In this document: positions 14,001 to 26,000 of the stretch, piece after piece
Layout: every line of letters starts with the position of its first letter
Position numbering within the stretch: the stretch's first letter is position 1
Source of the DNA: Owenia fusiformis
Lineage: Eukaryota > Annelida > Polychaeta > Sabellida > Oweniidae
Assembly: GCA_903813345.2 (NCBI GenBank)
Contig: CAIIXF020000001.1
Span: 27,269,915-27,333,914 of the forward strand
DNA length: 64,000 nt
Direction of reading: 5' to 3'
Made by a program: the position numbers and the translations under genes
Notes under the pieces: model-generated
What the model was told of the DNA's origin: nothing
The model's database searches: none
What the model saw: only the letters and a program-made list of their open reading frames with translations

Positions 14001-17000
14001 GTACATGTTCATGATATAGAAGCAACATTGTAATTTTGCTTAAGAATATATTTTAGTTAATACACTTTTGAAGTTTTTATATCCTTATTTATACTTTCAT
14101 GTAAGTGTAGTGCATTGAGCTACTTTATATAATAGATGTGGTAATTGATTTTTCCATCTTTACTTACAGCTGTAATCAATGTGCCTGGGATGAAGGAGTT
14201 GTTTACAAAGATACAAGGTGATCCACCCTCTGTGCTATACAATCGAGTTTGCCATATTCTTGCCCTGGCCTCCCTGGATCAGCCCTCTCAGGCAGCATAC
14301 TACCTTACTGAGGCTATGGGAGTCTCATTTAGACATGCTTTGTTGAACAATGCTGGGAAGAGATTAAAGTAAGATATTGTTATCATAGCTTCTTTAGGGA
14401 AATATATACATCAGAGGTTTCATTTCAGCAGGCAACAGGCGGTTTTCTCCGGTTGTTTTCACAAAATTGCCTGTTGATTTCAGAGACTTTTCAACTTTTC
14501 CATGTTAAATCTATGATTTACCCCTGTACATACTAGTAGAAGGCCTTAAAATAACTTGACAATAAAGTGTACAGCGTATATAATATTCATACAGTAAAAA
14601 AAGGTATTCAAATCTGACCATAGATTTGACCTTCAATGACCTGCTCAAGGTCAAAAAAAGATTTGACCTTCAATGACCTTCTCAAGGTCAAAAAAGGTAT
14701 TTTTTCAACTTGCTTCAAATTGATCAAATTGTTTTTCCAAAATCATCTTCAAGTTCTCAGAAGTTCAAATCTGACTTAAGATTTTGAGATTTCACCTTCA
14801 ATGACCTGCTCAAGGTCAAAAAGGGTATTTTTTCAACTTGTTTCAAATTGACCAATTTTTTTTCAAAATCATCTCTACAAGTTCTCACAAAATCAAATCT
14901 GACTTAAGATTTAACTCATAATATTGTGAACATGTGGTGACATGTTAATGCCTTGTTATTAATTTATTATGTTGCCACCAGCATTGGTGACATATTGTAA
15001 TATTCTCCTTTTTTGTGGATGGTGATTGGTTTTTGGCATCTGTAATAAATGGCAGGTAGTGACATTTTGCATGTTAATGTTTCACATTATATTTCACAAT
15101 CAACTAAAAAATTGGTGTCACCAACCTCTTTTTTCACTCAAAGCTTGAACTTGTTTCTGTCTCATTTAATGACATATCCCATTGACTTCATATTATCTCA
15201 TATTATAGCCTCCTATGTGGCTATCCCTCAATTTTACACAAACACCATTGACCTAATTTTCAACACCATGTAATATTCACTTGAGGTAGATTTTATTGTA
15301 TTAGGAAACTACAATTTTGCATTGTACTTTGGTTGCATTGTAAATCGTATTGGAATATCACAGTCTTTCATTCTGGTTTTGTAAATCGCATCAAACTTCT
15401 TGTTTTGCTCAACTGTGAAATGATTCTGCCAGTCACCAATCACACCTGCAATTGAAAATGAATGCAGTCAGTTTAAGAACCAAGATCTTGATAAAGGCAA
15501 GGCAAACTAAGACGACATGGAAAAAATGTACGGTTGTTTTAACATGTTTATATGGAAAACTGTGCGAGTGAATTTTATTTTCAAATTTGGGCTATGCAAT
15601 TTGGCTGAATATTGAAGAAGAGGATTTTACCCTTTCTAAACATACTGCTGTTCTTATCAGTCCTATGTGCTATAGTAGGATCCAGGGCCTTGTTGTTTCT
15701 CATCTTATCAATGCTACATGCCCTCTCCAGGTTCTGGTAAAAGTCTATAGGGTAAGACTGTCCCAGGAATTTTGCTATTTTCTTTGCACAGCCTTGGAAG
15801 TCCTGGAATTCATTGGATATGATAAAACAAGCTTAAATACACAGCATTCTAACATGTCAAGAAAGAGTAACTCTTCACAAGTATATAGTGCCCTGGGGAA
15901 GTTTTTTGCACAATTTCAGAGAGTGATGACAATTTTATTTTAAATGAAAAAATGTTGATTTTCAAATTCAAGTGAAAAGCCAGCCAAAATTTTAAAGAGT
16001 ATCAGAGGGTTTGTTGCAAAACTTTTAGATGCTGCTTCATTATGTGGACACTGGACACCATCACTTACTACAATAAGATCTTCATATGACAGCATCAGTA
16101 CATTAGGCCTGTCTTTACATCTGTTCCACCACTCTATAACACTGTCAAACCAGCTACCATACTAAGCTAGAAACAATGATAACTAAAACAATTATGTAGA
16201 AAAAAACAAACAAGAAGTACATGTGTAAGTGAATAACAAACACAAAAACTCAAACACAAAAGTATTTAATGAATGTTGAAAAAACCTGTTGTATTTAGAC
16301 AAGATATACATGTTTTTAAAGTACTTAGTATGGTTCAATGCATCCTGAAGATGAGACGTCCTGTCAAATAATAACAAACAAGACTATGTCATCAACATGA
16401 CAGGTGAATTATTTTTGTAGCCTATACACATTACATGTTAATTACAAGAATTTTTCTACCACTAGTCAGCATGTCTAAGCCTCGACAACGTACAGTGACA
16501 AAATAGGCCATCATACATTTTCAATGGTTAAGCGTGGTCACATGGTCCATGGGCCTTTCATTAGGACAATGGCCATTGGCCATATGATGAGTAAAAAAAG
16601 AAATACATAAACATATATTAGACCTTACTTTTATGAAAGACTCTTGGATTAATTATGAAACTTTTTCTTGCGATAGCTTATGCATATTCAGAGGCGTAGC
16701 GCCAGGTACACTGGGTACGCACAGGCGTACTAGATTGTTGCAAACTCTCCAAATACAACCAAATTTCCAAATTTTCCTGGGGGCGAATCCCCAGAGACCC
16801 CCTAAACGCTGTTTTTTGCTTCTATCAACTCTTGTTCCCACTACAAGAGCTACGCCCATGACATTATACATGTACTTACATTCCCCAGAAAGGAAAACTT
16901 CAAGCCAATCATCCCATGTGCCTTTGTAACGATATGCCTTGTCTTGTTCCTTTATATGGTAGTAATATGAAACAGCTACGTCTTTGGGATTTCTATAGAT

Positions 17001-20000
17001 ATAAACTATCTTAGAACTGTTCAGTACTTTCTCACACATATCCTGGTATGATAAATGAGTCAGTATAGTTCTAGGTGATTCCAGTTGATTAAGCTCTTCA
17101 AGTTTAATAAATTCTAAAAATGCTTGAAGTTATGGTACATTTGGACTTTCTATTAATCCATTTCGGAGTATTCGTACTATTTCATTACCCCAGTGATGGC
17201 CTGAAAATGAAGAGTGTTCATCTATAATAAATTTTCAATCATATAAGGTACAGCTGGAAAATAACATTTTGGGAAAAAATTGCTATACCTGCACATGTTA
17301 TTTTCTGGTACAAAATTAAGTATGAATGCATGTGTGTATTTCCTTCCTTTTTTCAGGAAAGTATCATTACATTGTCTACTTTTAGTAAACCTGGAAACAG
17401 GTCAATGGTAGCTCCGTTGTCTGGAAACTTCAAAAAATAAAATAGAAAGCGTGAAATATCAGAATTTCCTGGAGTTCCCATTGAACTCTTACCAGATTTA
17501 CTAGAAAAGAAGACAATGTAATGATACTTTCCTGAAAAAAGCAAGGAAATTAACACATGCCTTCATACTTTATTTTGTACCAGAAAATAACATGCGCAGG
17601 TATAGCAATTTTTTCCCAAAATGTTATTTTCCAGCTGAACCTTAATAGCTTAGTATGCTATAATTGGTACATGTATATAAAGTAATAGCATTATATCAGA
17701 ATAGTCCAAGATATATGGTAACTCTTAAACCTAGTACCAAAAGAATTTATACCAACCACTTTTGGGATATGATGATATGAAGACATCATCAGGCCTCGGC
17801 GTATATTGTTTCCATATTCCAGCCACTGGCCCCATGATGTTGAATCAGCTTGGCCACGCATCTTGCTTCTCTTGAGTTTAGGCCAAAATGGTGGATAGAT
17901 TTTGCCATTATGTCTCACAACAGTCAGCCAATGTATCACTTCAAATGGTGATCCCATTTGTGCATTTAAATTCTGAAAAAATGCCTGCTGTGTTGCTGAA
18001 TTCACATTCGGCTGTTTTTCATTACAAAATGCCTGTATATGTTATCAGTGAAAACTTAGTTAAGTCAACACAGATATCGACCTATACAGCCATACATTAC
18101 ATTTTTAGAAAAACAATGTTGAAGGTCACTGTGACATTGTGTACATATTGTATTTGTATTCACCACATAGTTTAGTACTAGGATGTTGTTTTAGTATTCT
18201 TTTCAAATAAAGATGTCACTGTTTATTGTTGATTTGATGAAAATATTGTTGCATATGCCTTATACCCTCGACCTCCCCAATAACCCATAAACATGAAACA
18301 AAGATCTATGAATTTTTAAAAAATTTGCATATGACATAACTCTGGTGATATTTTGACATGTTAAGGCCAGAGTGAACTTTAGATTTTTTGGGTAATTTTG
18401 GAAAGTAAACCACTGAATATTCTAGTTATTCAAACATTCTGAAGCATTATCAACCCTCAATTAATAGTCTAGGTACACTAATGCATATTTTGTGCAAGAA
18501 TGAAAGATGAAGATGATGTGTGGAATGAGTTATGTTTATCTAAAAAATAGCACATGGTCATGAAATTTCATCAAAGTGCACCCTGACCTTAATGCAAACC
18601 AGATAATGCTAAACTACCCTCATAGTGAATAAAAATTGTTTTGTTTTAGGAAACTGTTGAAGGATAATGTGGGTGCAGTGGATGGTGAAAGAAAGAGGGT
18701 TGATTCCATGTGGAACCATGTACAGTTCAATAAAACAATGGAGGACCATACTAATATGGTTGACACTATCCCACAAGGTATTGAACTTTTACTGTCTTGC
18801 ATTGAGATTTTTTCTAAATTTATATTTATTTCTCATATTGCCTGTTAAAGGGTTCCGATTAGCATCCCGTATAAAAACAATATGGCGGCTCCAGGCGAAT
18901 CAACTGGATCAGTCCATTTTTAAGAAATAAGGGGAGTTCTGTAAAATCCAGTTTATTGAAATTGTCTTTGAGATAAAGTAATCCGTTTATAATGATTTTG
19001 AAAACGTTATCCAAAGAGTGATTGCGTTCAAAGAATACATGTACAGCAGCCAATATAAATCCTTGTATTAGAAACCGGTTTGTCTTGCTTTGTTTCATTT
19101 GTAGGATATTTCATATGCCAAGCTGTGTGCTATTACGTTATGGGGAAATTTAGATGCCAATTTTTCCTTATTGTACACAAATAGAAGATCCTGAAACTTC
19201 ACCCATAAATGTGGAATTGATTTGTCAAAATAAAAATCACCCTTTTATAAATGTGTGACGATCTGTAATATAATTATGCTATATAACAGTTAGAGGTGTT
19301 GACACAACAACTTCGAACCTGTGAACCCTTGAGTATTATTCCGGGATCGGGCCTTTTATACTAAACGGTGAGCAACACAAGAAACGAGCGTTCGATTTGC
19401 TAAACGATATGCGTCACCCTTTAAGTATGTAGAATTTACAAAATGGATTGAAATGGATTAAAGTGACAGTGTCCATCCTGAATTTGATAAGCAGACTGCA
19501 TAATTTTCATTGACCTTCCCCTGATTTTTTGGTGGCATGCAAAAAAATATGCCCTGAAACTTACTATTTTTTGCATGTATGTATTCTCCAATGTCCTTAC
19601 AGGTTTTCACGGGGACTGTATGACATTGCTTAATTGCTTACCTACATTGTATTTCTTTCCAGATTGGTCCGTGTGTCAGGTCTCTGTTATTGAACTTCCC
19701 AACTCTACAACACGCCAGATGTACGCCACAAGGTTCCGCAAGGGTGCAAAACCACTTATCGTACACCTACATGGGTTCCAGACATCACAGGGGCAGAAAC
19801 TATTAGATGCGTTCCATGAGATTATAGCTGAGAGTAAATCAAGTCTAGGACTCACTGATAGCATACAATGGTGGTCAAAGCGCAGAGGACTGGACGCACA
19901 GTTGAAAGTAAGAAGATGAATAGTCTGGCGTGGGATCATTTAATGAATAAATACATATCAATTATCATGTTTTAAAAACTTTTGGAAATTTCCTTTGTAA

Positions 20001-23000
20001 CAGTGTGTGAAAATCCATTTGAGAATTCTTACTATGATGTCATGATATCCATTGACAATTGACTTCCAACAATTGTTAAGAATCATACTATTACGAAAAT
20101 TTCTTGTAATGACCCCAGGATAGAAAAAATGACTCTGATTCAGATCCATAGATGCTGCTTTAAAACAAGAATGCTTCATGCTTCATCATAAAAAATACTG
20201 TTCATTTAAATAATTCAATATCTTACTTATATTCTAAATACATGTATGTTATTACACTTATCTTGCTTAATATAAAACTTTATTACATTTCCAGCAACTT
20301 GTTCTGGACATGGAGAAGATTTGGTTTGGCTGTTGGAGAGGAATTCTCAAGGGTCAGTTGTGTGATAAATCAACACAGAACACAGTGAATGACACATTGA
20401 ACACACTTGTTGAGACCCTGACACAACATGGGGTCATTGTGGATTCAAATCAACAATCAATGCTAGAGGTATGATGCCCATTACATTCTCTCCTTTTAAT
20501 TTTTCTCAAGTACTAGTAATATGCCATAGTTGTAAGGCCTTTAGTAATATGCCATAGTTGTTAGGCCTTTTAGACCATATTTGTTAAATGATTATTGTTT
20601 TGATAAAGGTGAATGATAATACCAGATGTATTATATGACATACCTTGCATTTGCTTTGAATGAACTGTGGCAATTAAATTTTTTATTTAAATGATAATAT
20701 ACAAAGGGCAACATTTGAAGATATAAAACACCCAATAGAGAAGACCAATGTAATAAATGAATCATTTATAATTGTAAGATCATCAAATGATTTGACAAAA
20801 ATAGAAAGTGATTCAATGTTTTATTTTCTATAGATGCTTCTGGATTGTGAGACCTCGTACAGCGTGAATCAACTCCAGGCAATATTGAAGCATATCTTGG
20901 GCTCCAGTCAGTCAGATGAATGTGTTCATGCTGTTAAAGCTGCCATGGGAGCAAAATGGGAGACAAATGGGAAAAGACAACCTGTCGTTCTCATACTGGA
21001 TAGGGTTAGTAAATGTAGCTTTTTATGTCTCACTGGGGTCAGATTTTGTAATGTCACAATGATTTTGATTGCAAGTCATTCTTCATTTAAAAGTACTCAG
21101 TGGTACTCAATGGTTCTCTGGGAATCATTAAAATTGACCCTTTGTTTTGAGCAAATTTCCTAAATTGTATGTATTGTTTCCTAGTTGATCCAACATCTAC
21201 CATGGGAGTGTATGCCATGTTTGAGCACCACACCCGTAACCAGGGTCCCCTCTTTACACTTCTTGTCTGCCCACTTGGCCCACCAGCAGTCCCTAGAGGA
21301 CAATGTCTTCCAACGTGGTGTTGACCCAACTGATACGTTTTATGTGCTGGACCCTGAGGGCAACCTTGCCAACACTAAGGAGACACTACAGGAATGGTTC
21401 AAAAAGTAAGTAGGATTAGTCTTGTCGTATTGATTTGATTTTGTGAGTACAACTTGTCTATGTAAGTTAATTTTATAAAAAACAATTTTTGAAGTTCTCA
21501 AAACAATTTATTTTGTGTAATATTTTCTCAATGCAATTTATTCTGGAGCTGCAAACATTTGAGAATTTGAAAATCCCTTCGCACCCACTTCAGATTGGAA
21601 AATCATAAAAATTGGAGAGTATGTGCATACAGTCTAACAAAAAATCCTGGAGAGAATACTCAAGTGCCCGACACACAATAATGATGCACTGTAAGTTATT
21701 ATTGCTGACTCTAGTGTAATGTTGTACTCTTTAGGGAGAAGGGCTGGAATGGTGTTATAGGGAAACCTCCCACTGCAGATCAGTTCAAGGAAGGCCTCAC
21801 CCAGCATGATATGCTTGTGTAAGTGGATATGTGGAAACATTTCTCTGGTATAATGGTATTTGATATATGGAAACATTTCTTTGCTATACAGTATTTGATA
21901 TTTGGAAACATTTCTTTGGTATAGCAATTGATATATGGAAACATTTCTCTGGTATAATGGTATTTGATATATGGAAACATTTCTTTGCTAAACAGTATTT
22001 GATATTTGGAAACATTTCTTTGGTATAGCATTTGATATATGGAAACATTTCTCTGGTATAATGGTATTTGATATATGGAAACATTTCTCTGGTATAATGG
22101 TATTTGATATATGGAAACATTTCTTCGGTATATCATTTGTTGTGGAGACATTTGTTTTGCATACCATATTTGATACATGGAATCGTTTCTCTCTTTGGTA
22201 TAGCATTTGATATATGGAAACATTTATTTGGTGTACAGTATTTGATGTATGGAAATATTTATTTGGTATGTGAATGGAAACATTTATTTGCATGTAAATG
22301 CACATGTAAGTAAACAAATGTTGAAGATTAAATCGGAAGAAAATTGTTTTTTATCTCATTCAGGCAAAGTAATATTTTCAACCATTTTCATCAATTCTTT
22401 ATGTCTAACTATGAAACATGTTATCTTTATTTCTATTTACATGTTTTTTTCCAGATACTGCGGACATGGTCACGGGGGAAAGTTCCTGCAAGCTGATAGC
22501 CTTCAACAGATCAACTGTAAGGCTGCTACCTTTCTCATGGGCTGTAGCAGTGGCAAACTGGTTGCTTCAGGATGTTTTGAGGCTCAAGGCATGGTCCTTA
22601 GTTACTTCATGGCTGGAGCGTATGTATATTTTCCTCCCTTAGATGTTGTATCATGTGAAAAATCATTATTACTTTCACTTTGTGTGTGAATAAGCCAATG
22701 TCGTATTTTCTCTAATGAGCGCAGAATTCCAATGAGGGCACATGCACATTTTATGATGAATATTAGAGGTGTGAATTGATCGACACAAGTTTAATCGATT
22801 AAGATTTTTAATACTCAATTAACTGATTCTCAAAAAGATAATCTTCAATATCCTGCTGTGAGTAAGCTAACTTGATTTCACTGACTGATTGAGACCTTAA
22901 TTGTCAGGTTGACATGCCAAGCTTAAAACTCAAACTGCCAAACAAGCTTAGCCTAAGCCCGACAGTTACCTCTTTTTTGTGTTTCACTGATACTTCTTAT

Positions 23001-26000
23001 ATTGATATATACTCGTATATATTAAATAGAGGTATGCAATCAAATCAAACGAATGAATTATCGCCTACTACTAAAGAAATAGAAAATTGAAGGGAAATTA
23101 TGTCAGATCGAAAATGATACTCGTATTTTGAATGAAATTAAACTCTTTTATCAAGATTTATACTCTGAAAAGGTCTCGCCCGATTTCAAAGATTTTGACA
23201 TTTTTACTAATAATCTACAGTCGCGTAAACTATCTGAAGCGCAGAAGGCATCGTGCGAACTCAGACTTACTGAAGCAGAATGCTTTAAAGTTCTCTCAAC
23301 GTTTAAGTCGAACAAAACACCGGGGAGTGATGGCCTTTCGGCCGAATGGTATAAAGCATTTTGGAACGACATTTCGACAGGTGTTGTTGACAGTTTTAAC
23401 CTCTCACTTAGAGTTGGACTCTTATCTGTTAGTCAAAGGCAGGGTGTAATATCTTTGATTGAAAAATCGGGAAAGGATTTATCTCTGCTTAAAAACTGGC
23501 GTCCAATTTCATTGTTAAATATAGATTATAAAATTGTTTCTAAAGTGGTAAGTAAGAGAATTGAAGCGGTTCTCTGCGCGATTATTGAACCCGATCAGAC
23601 TGCCTTTGTCAAAGGAAGACTGATTGGCGAAAACATTCGATTTATGGAGGATTTACTAGTATATACTAGAGAAAGGAAAATACCAGGCATTATTTCTTTA
23701 ATTGACTTTGAAAAAGCATATGACAGTATCGAATGGAGTTTTATTGATTTTGCGTTGCGGTACTTTAATTTTGGCGATGAGTTAATCCGTTGGGTTAAGC
23801 TCTTTTACACTGATATCAATAGCTGCGTATTGAACAGCGGGCATTCTACTGGGTGGTTTAAAGTACATAGGGGTGTCCGTCAAGGAGATCCGTTAAGTTG
23901 CTCCCTTTTTGTTATATGTATTGAGGTACTTGCCCTTAAGATCAGGCAAGATGAAAATGTGAAAGGAATCGATCTAAATGGCCACACTCAGAAATTGATT
24001 ATGTATGCCGATGACACATCTCTAATACTCAAAGATGCAAATTCCCTTGAAGCTGCCTTAAGCATTTTCGAAAATTTTTATCAATTATCGGGCCTAAAAA
24101 TTAATAAGGAAAAAACCGAATGTTTTAGTGTTGGTGCCAACCATGATGGTGTAAATCCGAATATGGGGGGCTGTATTTTGGTAAAGAGGCCAAGTAAGTT
24201 TTTAGGCATCAGTGTATCATATCATACGATCCAGAGCATAATAAGGCGATAAATTTTGACCGGAAAATAGAATCGTTGAAGAGGATTCTGAACCTCTGGG
24301 GTAAGCGAAATCTCACCATTTACGGTCGTATTATGATAATCAAATCCCTTGCAGTTTCACAGATCGTATATTCTATGTCCATGACTGTTACGCCCGACAG
24401 CATCATTTCAAAGGTGAATACTTTGATTTATAATTTTTTGTGGAAAGGGAAACGGGATAAAATAAAGCGAAATACTGTGGTCGGATCTTATGATCAGGGG
24501 GGCATTCGTATGGTGAACATGACATCGATGGAAAAAGCACTAAAAATTATGTGGCTCAAACGATTCCTTGATGACCAACTTAGCCACTGGAAAGTGATTC
24601 CGCGAATATATTTTGAACATTTTGGCGGTCTTAATCTACTTCTGCAATGTAGATATGATGTACGCCTATTTAAACAAAAAATCCCCGATTTCTATATGAA
24701 TGCTCTTTCATATTATTCAACGGTAAGTGAGACGGAGGAACCAAAAAACAGTTCTGAGGTAAAGAGCGAGATACTATGGCATAATAAATACATACTTAGG
24801 GAGGGTAAACAGATATTTCAAAAAAGCCTTTTTGAAATGGGGGTTGTTCAAATAAATGATTTACTAAATGGGAATGGTAGTTTTATGGAACTGAATGATT
24901 TTAAATACAAGTTCCAGGTGGATATAAACTTTTTAGATTACATTAGCCTAATATCTTCCATTCCAAAGAAATGGAAATCAATTTTAAAAAGCGATCCGAA
25001 AGCGAAGTGTGAAACCGAATATACTGAAAGCATCGAAGAGTTTTTTATTGGTAACAAAACGGTCCACATCAAAAATTTGAATACAAAAATGGTTCAATTG
25101 TACATCAATCAACAATGTTTTTCTGAATCAATAAGCGTTAAGCGCTTATGTTGCAAATATAATGTTAACGCTCGAGATATGTGTTCAATGGTATATGACA
25201 TAACCAAAAACCACGCTTTTTGGGAATTACAGTATAAGATTATTAATAATATTTATGCCTCAAATTTGTACCTTAAACTTGTTGGTATACATACGAATGA
25301 TAAATGTGATTTTTGCGGCCAAAAAGAGACGATTGTCCACCGTTTTTGGGAGTGCAAGAACATCAAAAGTCTTTTAAAATATTTCGGAGATCAATGGAGA
25401 GAAAAGGATATACACTTAAATGAGCAACACGTCATTGTTGGGTATTTCGATAGGAAACATTTTAGAAAGTTTAACTTTTCCGTTTTGATATTAAAATACT
25501 ATGTTCATAGAGCTTATTATTCCAACATGCCACTGACTTGTGTTGGATTTCAAGCCTATTTAAACGAAGGTCTCAGACTGGAAAATATTTTTGATGAGTG
25601 ATTGTATGTGTGTGGTATGCATGACATGAATGAATGTCGTGTGAGTGGAATGGGTCTGTGTGTCGAATTTGGTATTCTTTGTATTTCTATTTCATTTGTA
25701 AAAACGGCTTACAGCAAATCACTTGTATCCTTGTGTAGTGAAAATGTATATTGAGAAAAAAAAAGAAAATGTCAGATCTCCATCGTTTATGTTAGAATAA
25801 ATATTTTGTTAATCGCTTAAGTGATTTACCAACAGTGCACACCTCTGATGAATATGGTCTCATTTTTTGTATGTATGTGCACTTATTTCAATTCCAATAA
25901 TTTGCCCTTTTAAATTTCAATTTGGGAAGCAAACTGTGCACGCATTAGAGAGAAATACAGTATTTGGAATTGATGCTATTGATCAAAGTTTACTTATAAT

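Larger units (their letters stand above)
15309..17972 (-). pseudogene. Cytosolic sulfotransferase pseudogene, five exons retained
   Basis: Cytosolic sulfotransferases move sulfate from PAPS to hydroxyl or amine groups of small molecules. Five minus-strand exons are recognisable in order: 17757-17972 (FEVIHWLTV, YPPFWPKL, and PRPDDVFISSYPKSG, the PAPS loop), 16880-17200 (HHWGNEIVRILRNG, IVYIYRNPKDVAVSYYYH, WDDWLEVFLSGE), 16069-16166 (YGSWFDSVIEWW, LSYEDLIV), 15631-15802 (KKIAKFLGQ, DKMRNNKA, SSMFRKG) and 15309-15445 (GVIGDWQNHFTVEQNKKFD). Exon phases join, so it is a duplicated, not a retrocopied, gene. It is broken: a frame change in the first exon before PRPDDVF, a TAA at 17130-17132, and a TAG directly before YGSW in the third exon. 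No first exon upstream of 17972 was found. Confidence 0.88.
14369..18649 (+). other. Separase intron (4.3 kb) hosting an antisense pseudogene
   Basis: The 5' part holds a short repeat at 14410-14490 that resembles 4190-4262 (shared string CACAAAATTGCCTGTTG), then copies of the satellite-bearing dispersed family (about 14600-15085). From 15309 to 17972 lies the sulfotransferase pseudogene on the minus strand, and 17246-17642 is a foldback element. The remainder to 18649 shows no gene. Confidence 0.75.
23110..25768 (+). mobile_element. 5'-truncated L1/Tx1-type LINE
   Basis: The insert begins in the middle of a reverse transcriptase frame and ends in an A-rich tail. A 10-bp direct repeat, ATGTCAGATC, flanks it (23100-23109 and 25769-25778), as expected for target-primed insertion. 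The retained part is the RT domain and the C-terminal region; the endonuclease and ORF1 are missing. It lies in the same orientation as separase. Confidence 0.88.
22764..25847. mobile_element. hAT-like non-autonomous element, split by a LINE
   Basis: The left end is TAGAGGTGTGAATTG and the reverse complement of the right end is CAGAGGTGTGCACTG, flanked by perfect 8-bp copies of ATGAATAT. An 8-bp duplication with an AGAGGTGTG-type end is characteristic of hAT transposons. Without the inserted LINE the element would be about 415 bp, too short for a transposase. TTAATCGATTAA on the left and TTAATCGCTTAA near the right end form subterminal repeats. It lies in the last intron of separase. Confidence 0.85.

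Noticed and set aside
16653-16879. Extension of the sulfotransferase frame past SGE
   Set aside because: A gtaagt donor follows SGE plus one base, and the downstream codons are intron and a dispersed element.
21780-22317. Minus-strand frames with repeated MFPYIKYHYTRE
   Set aside because: They are produced by the minisatellite after the separase donor at 21818.
23151-23372. Minus-strand frame within the LINE
   Set aside because: It is a shadow of the reverse transcriptase frame.
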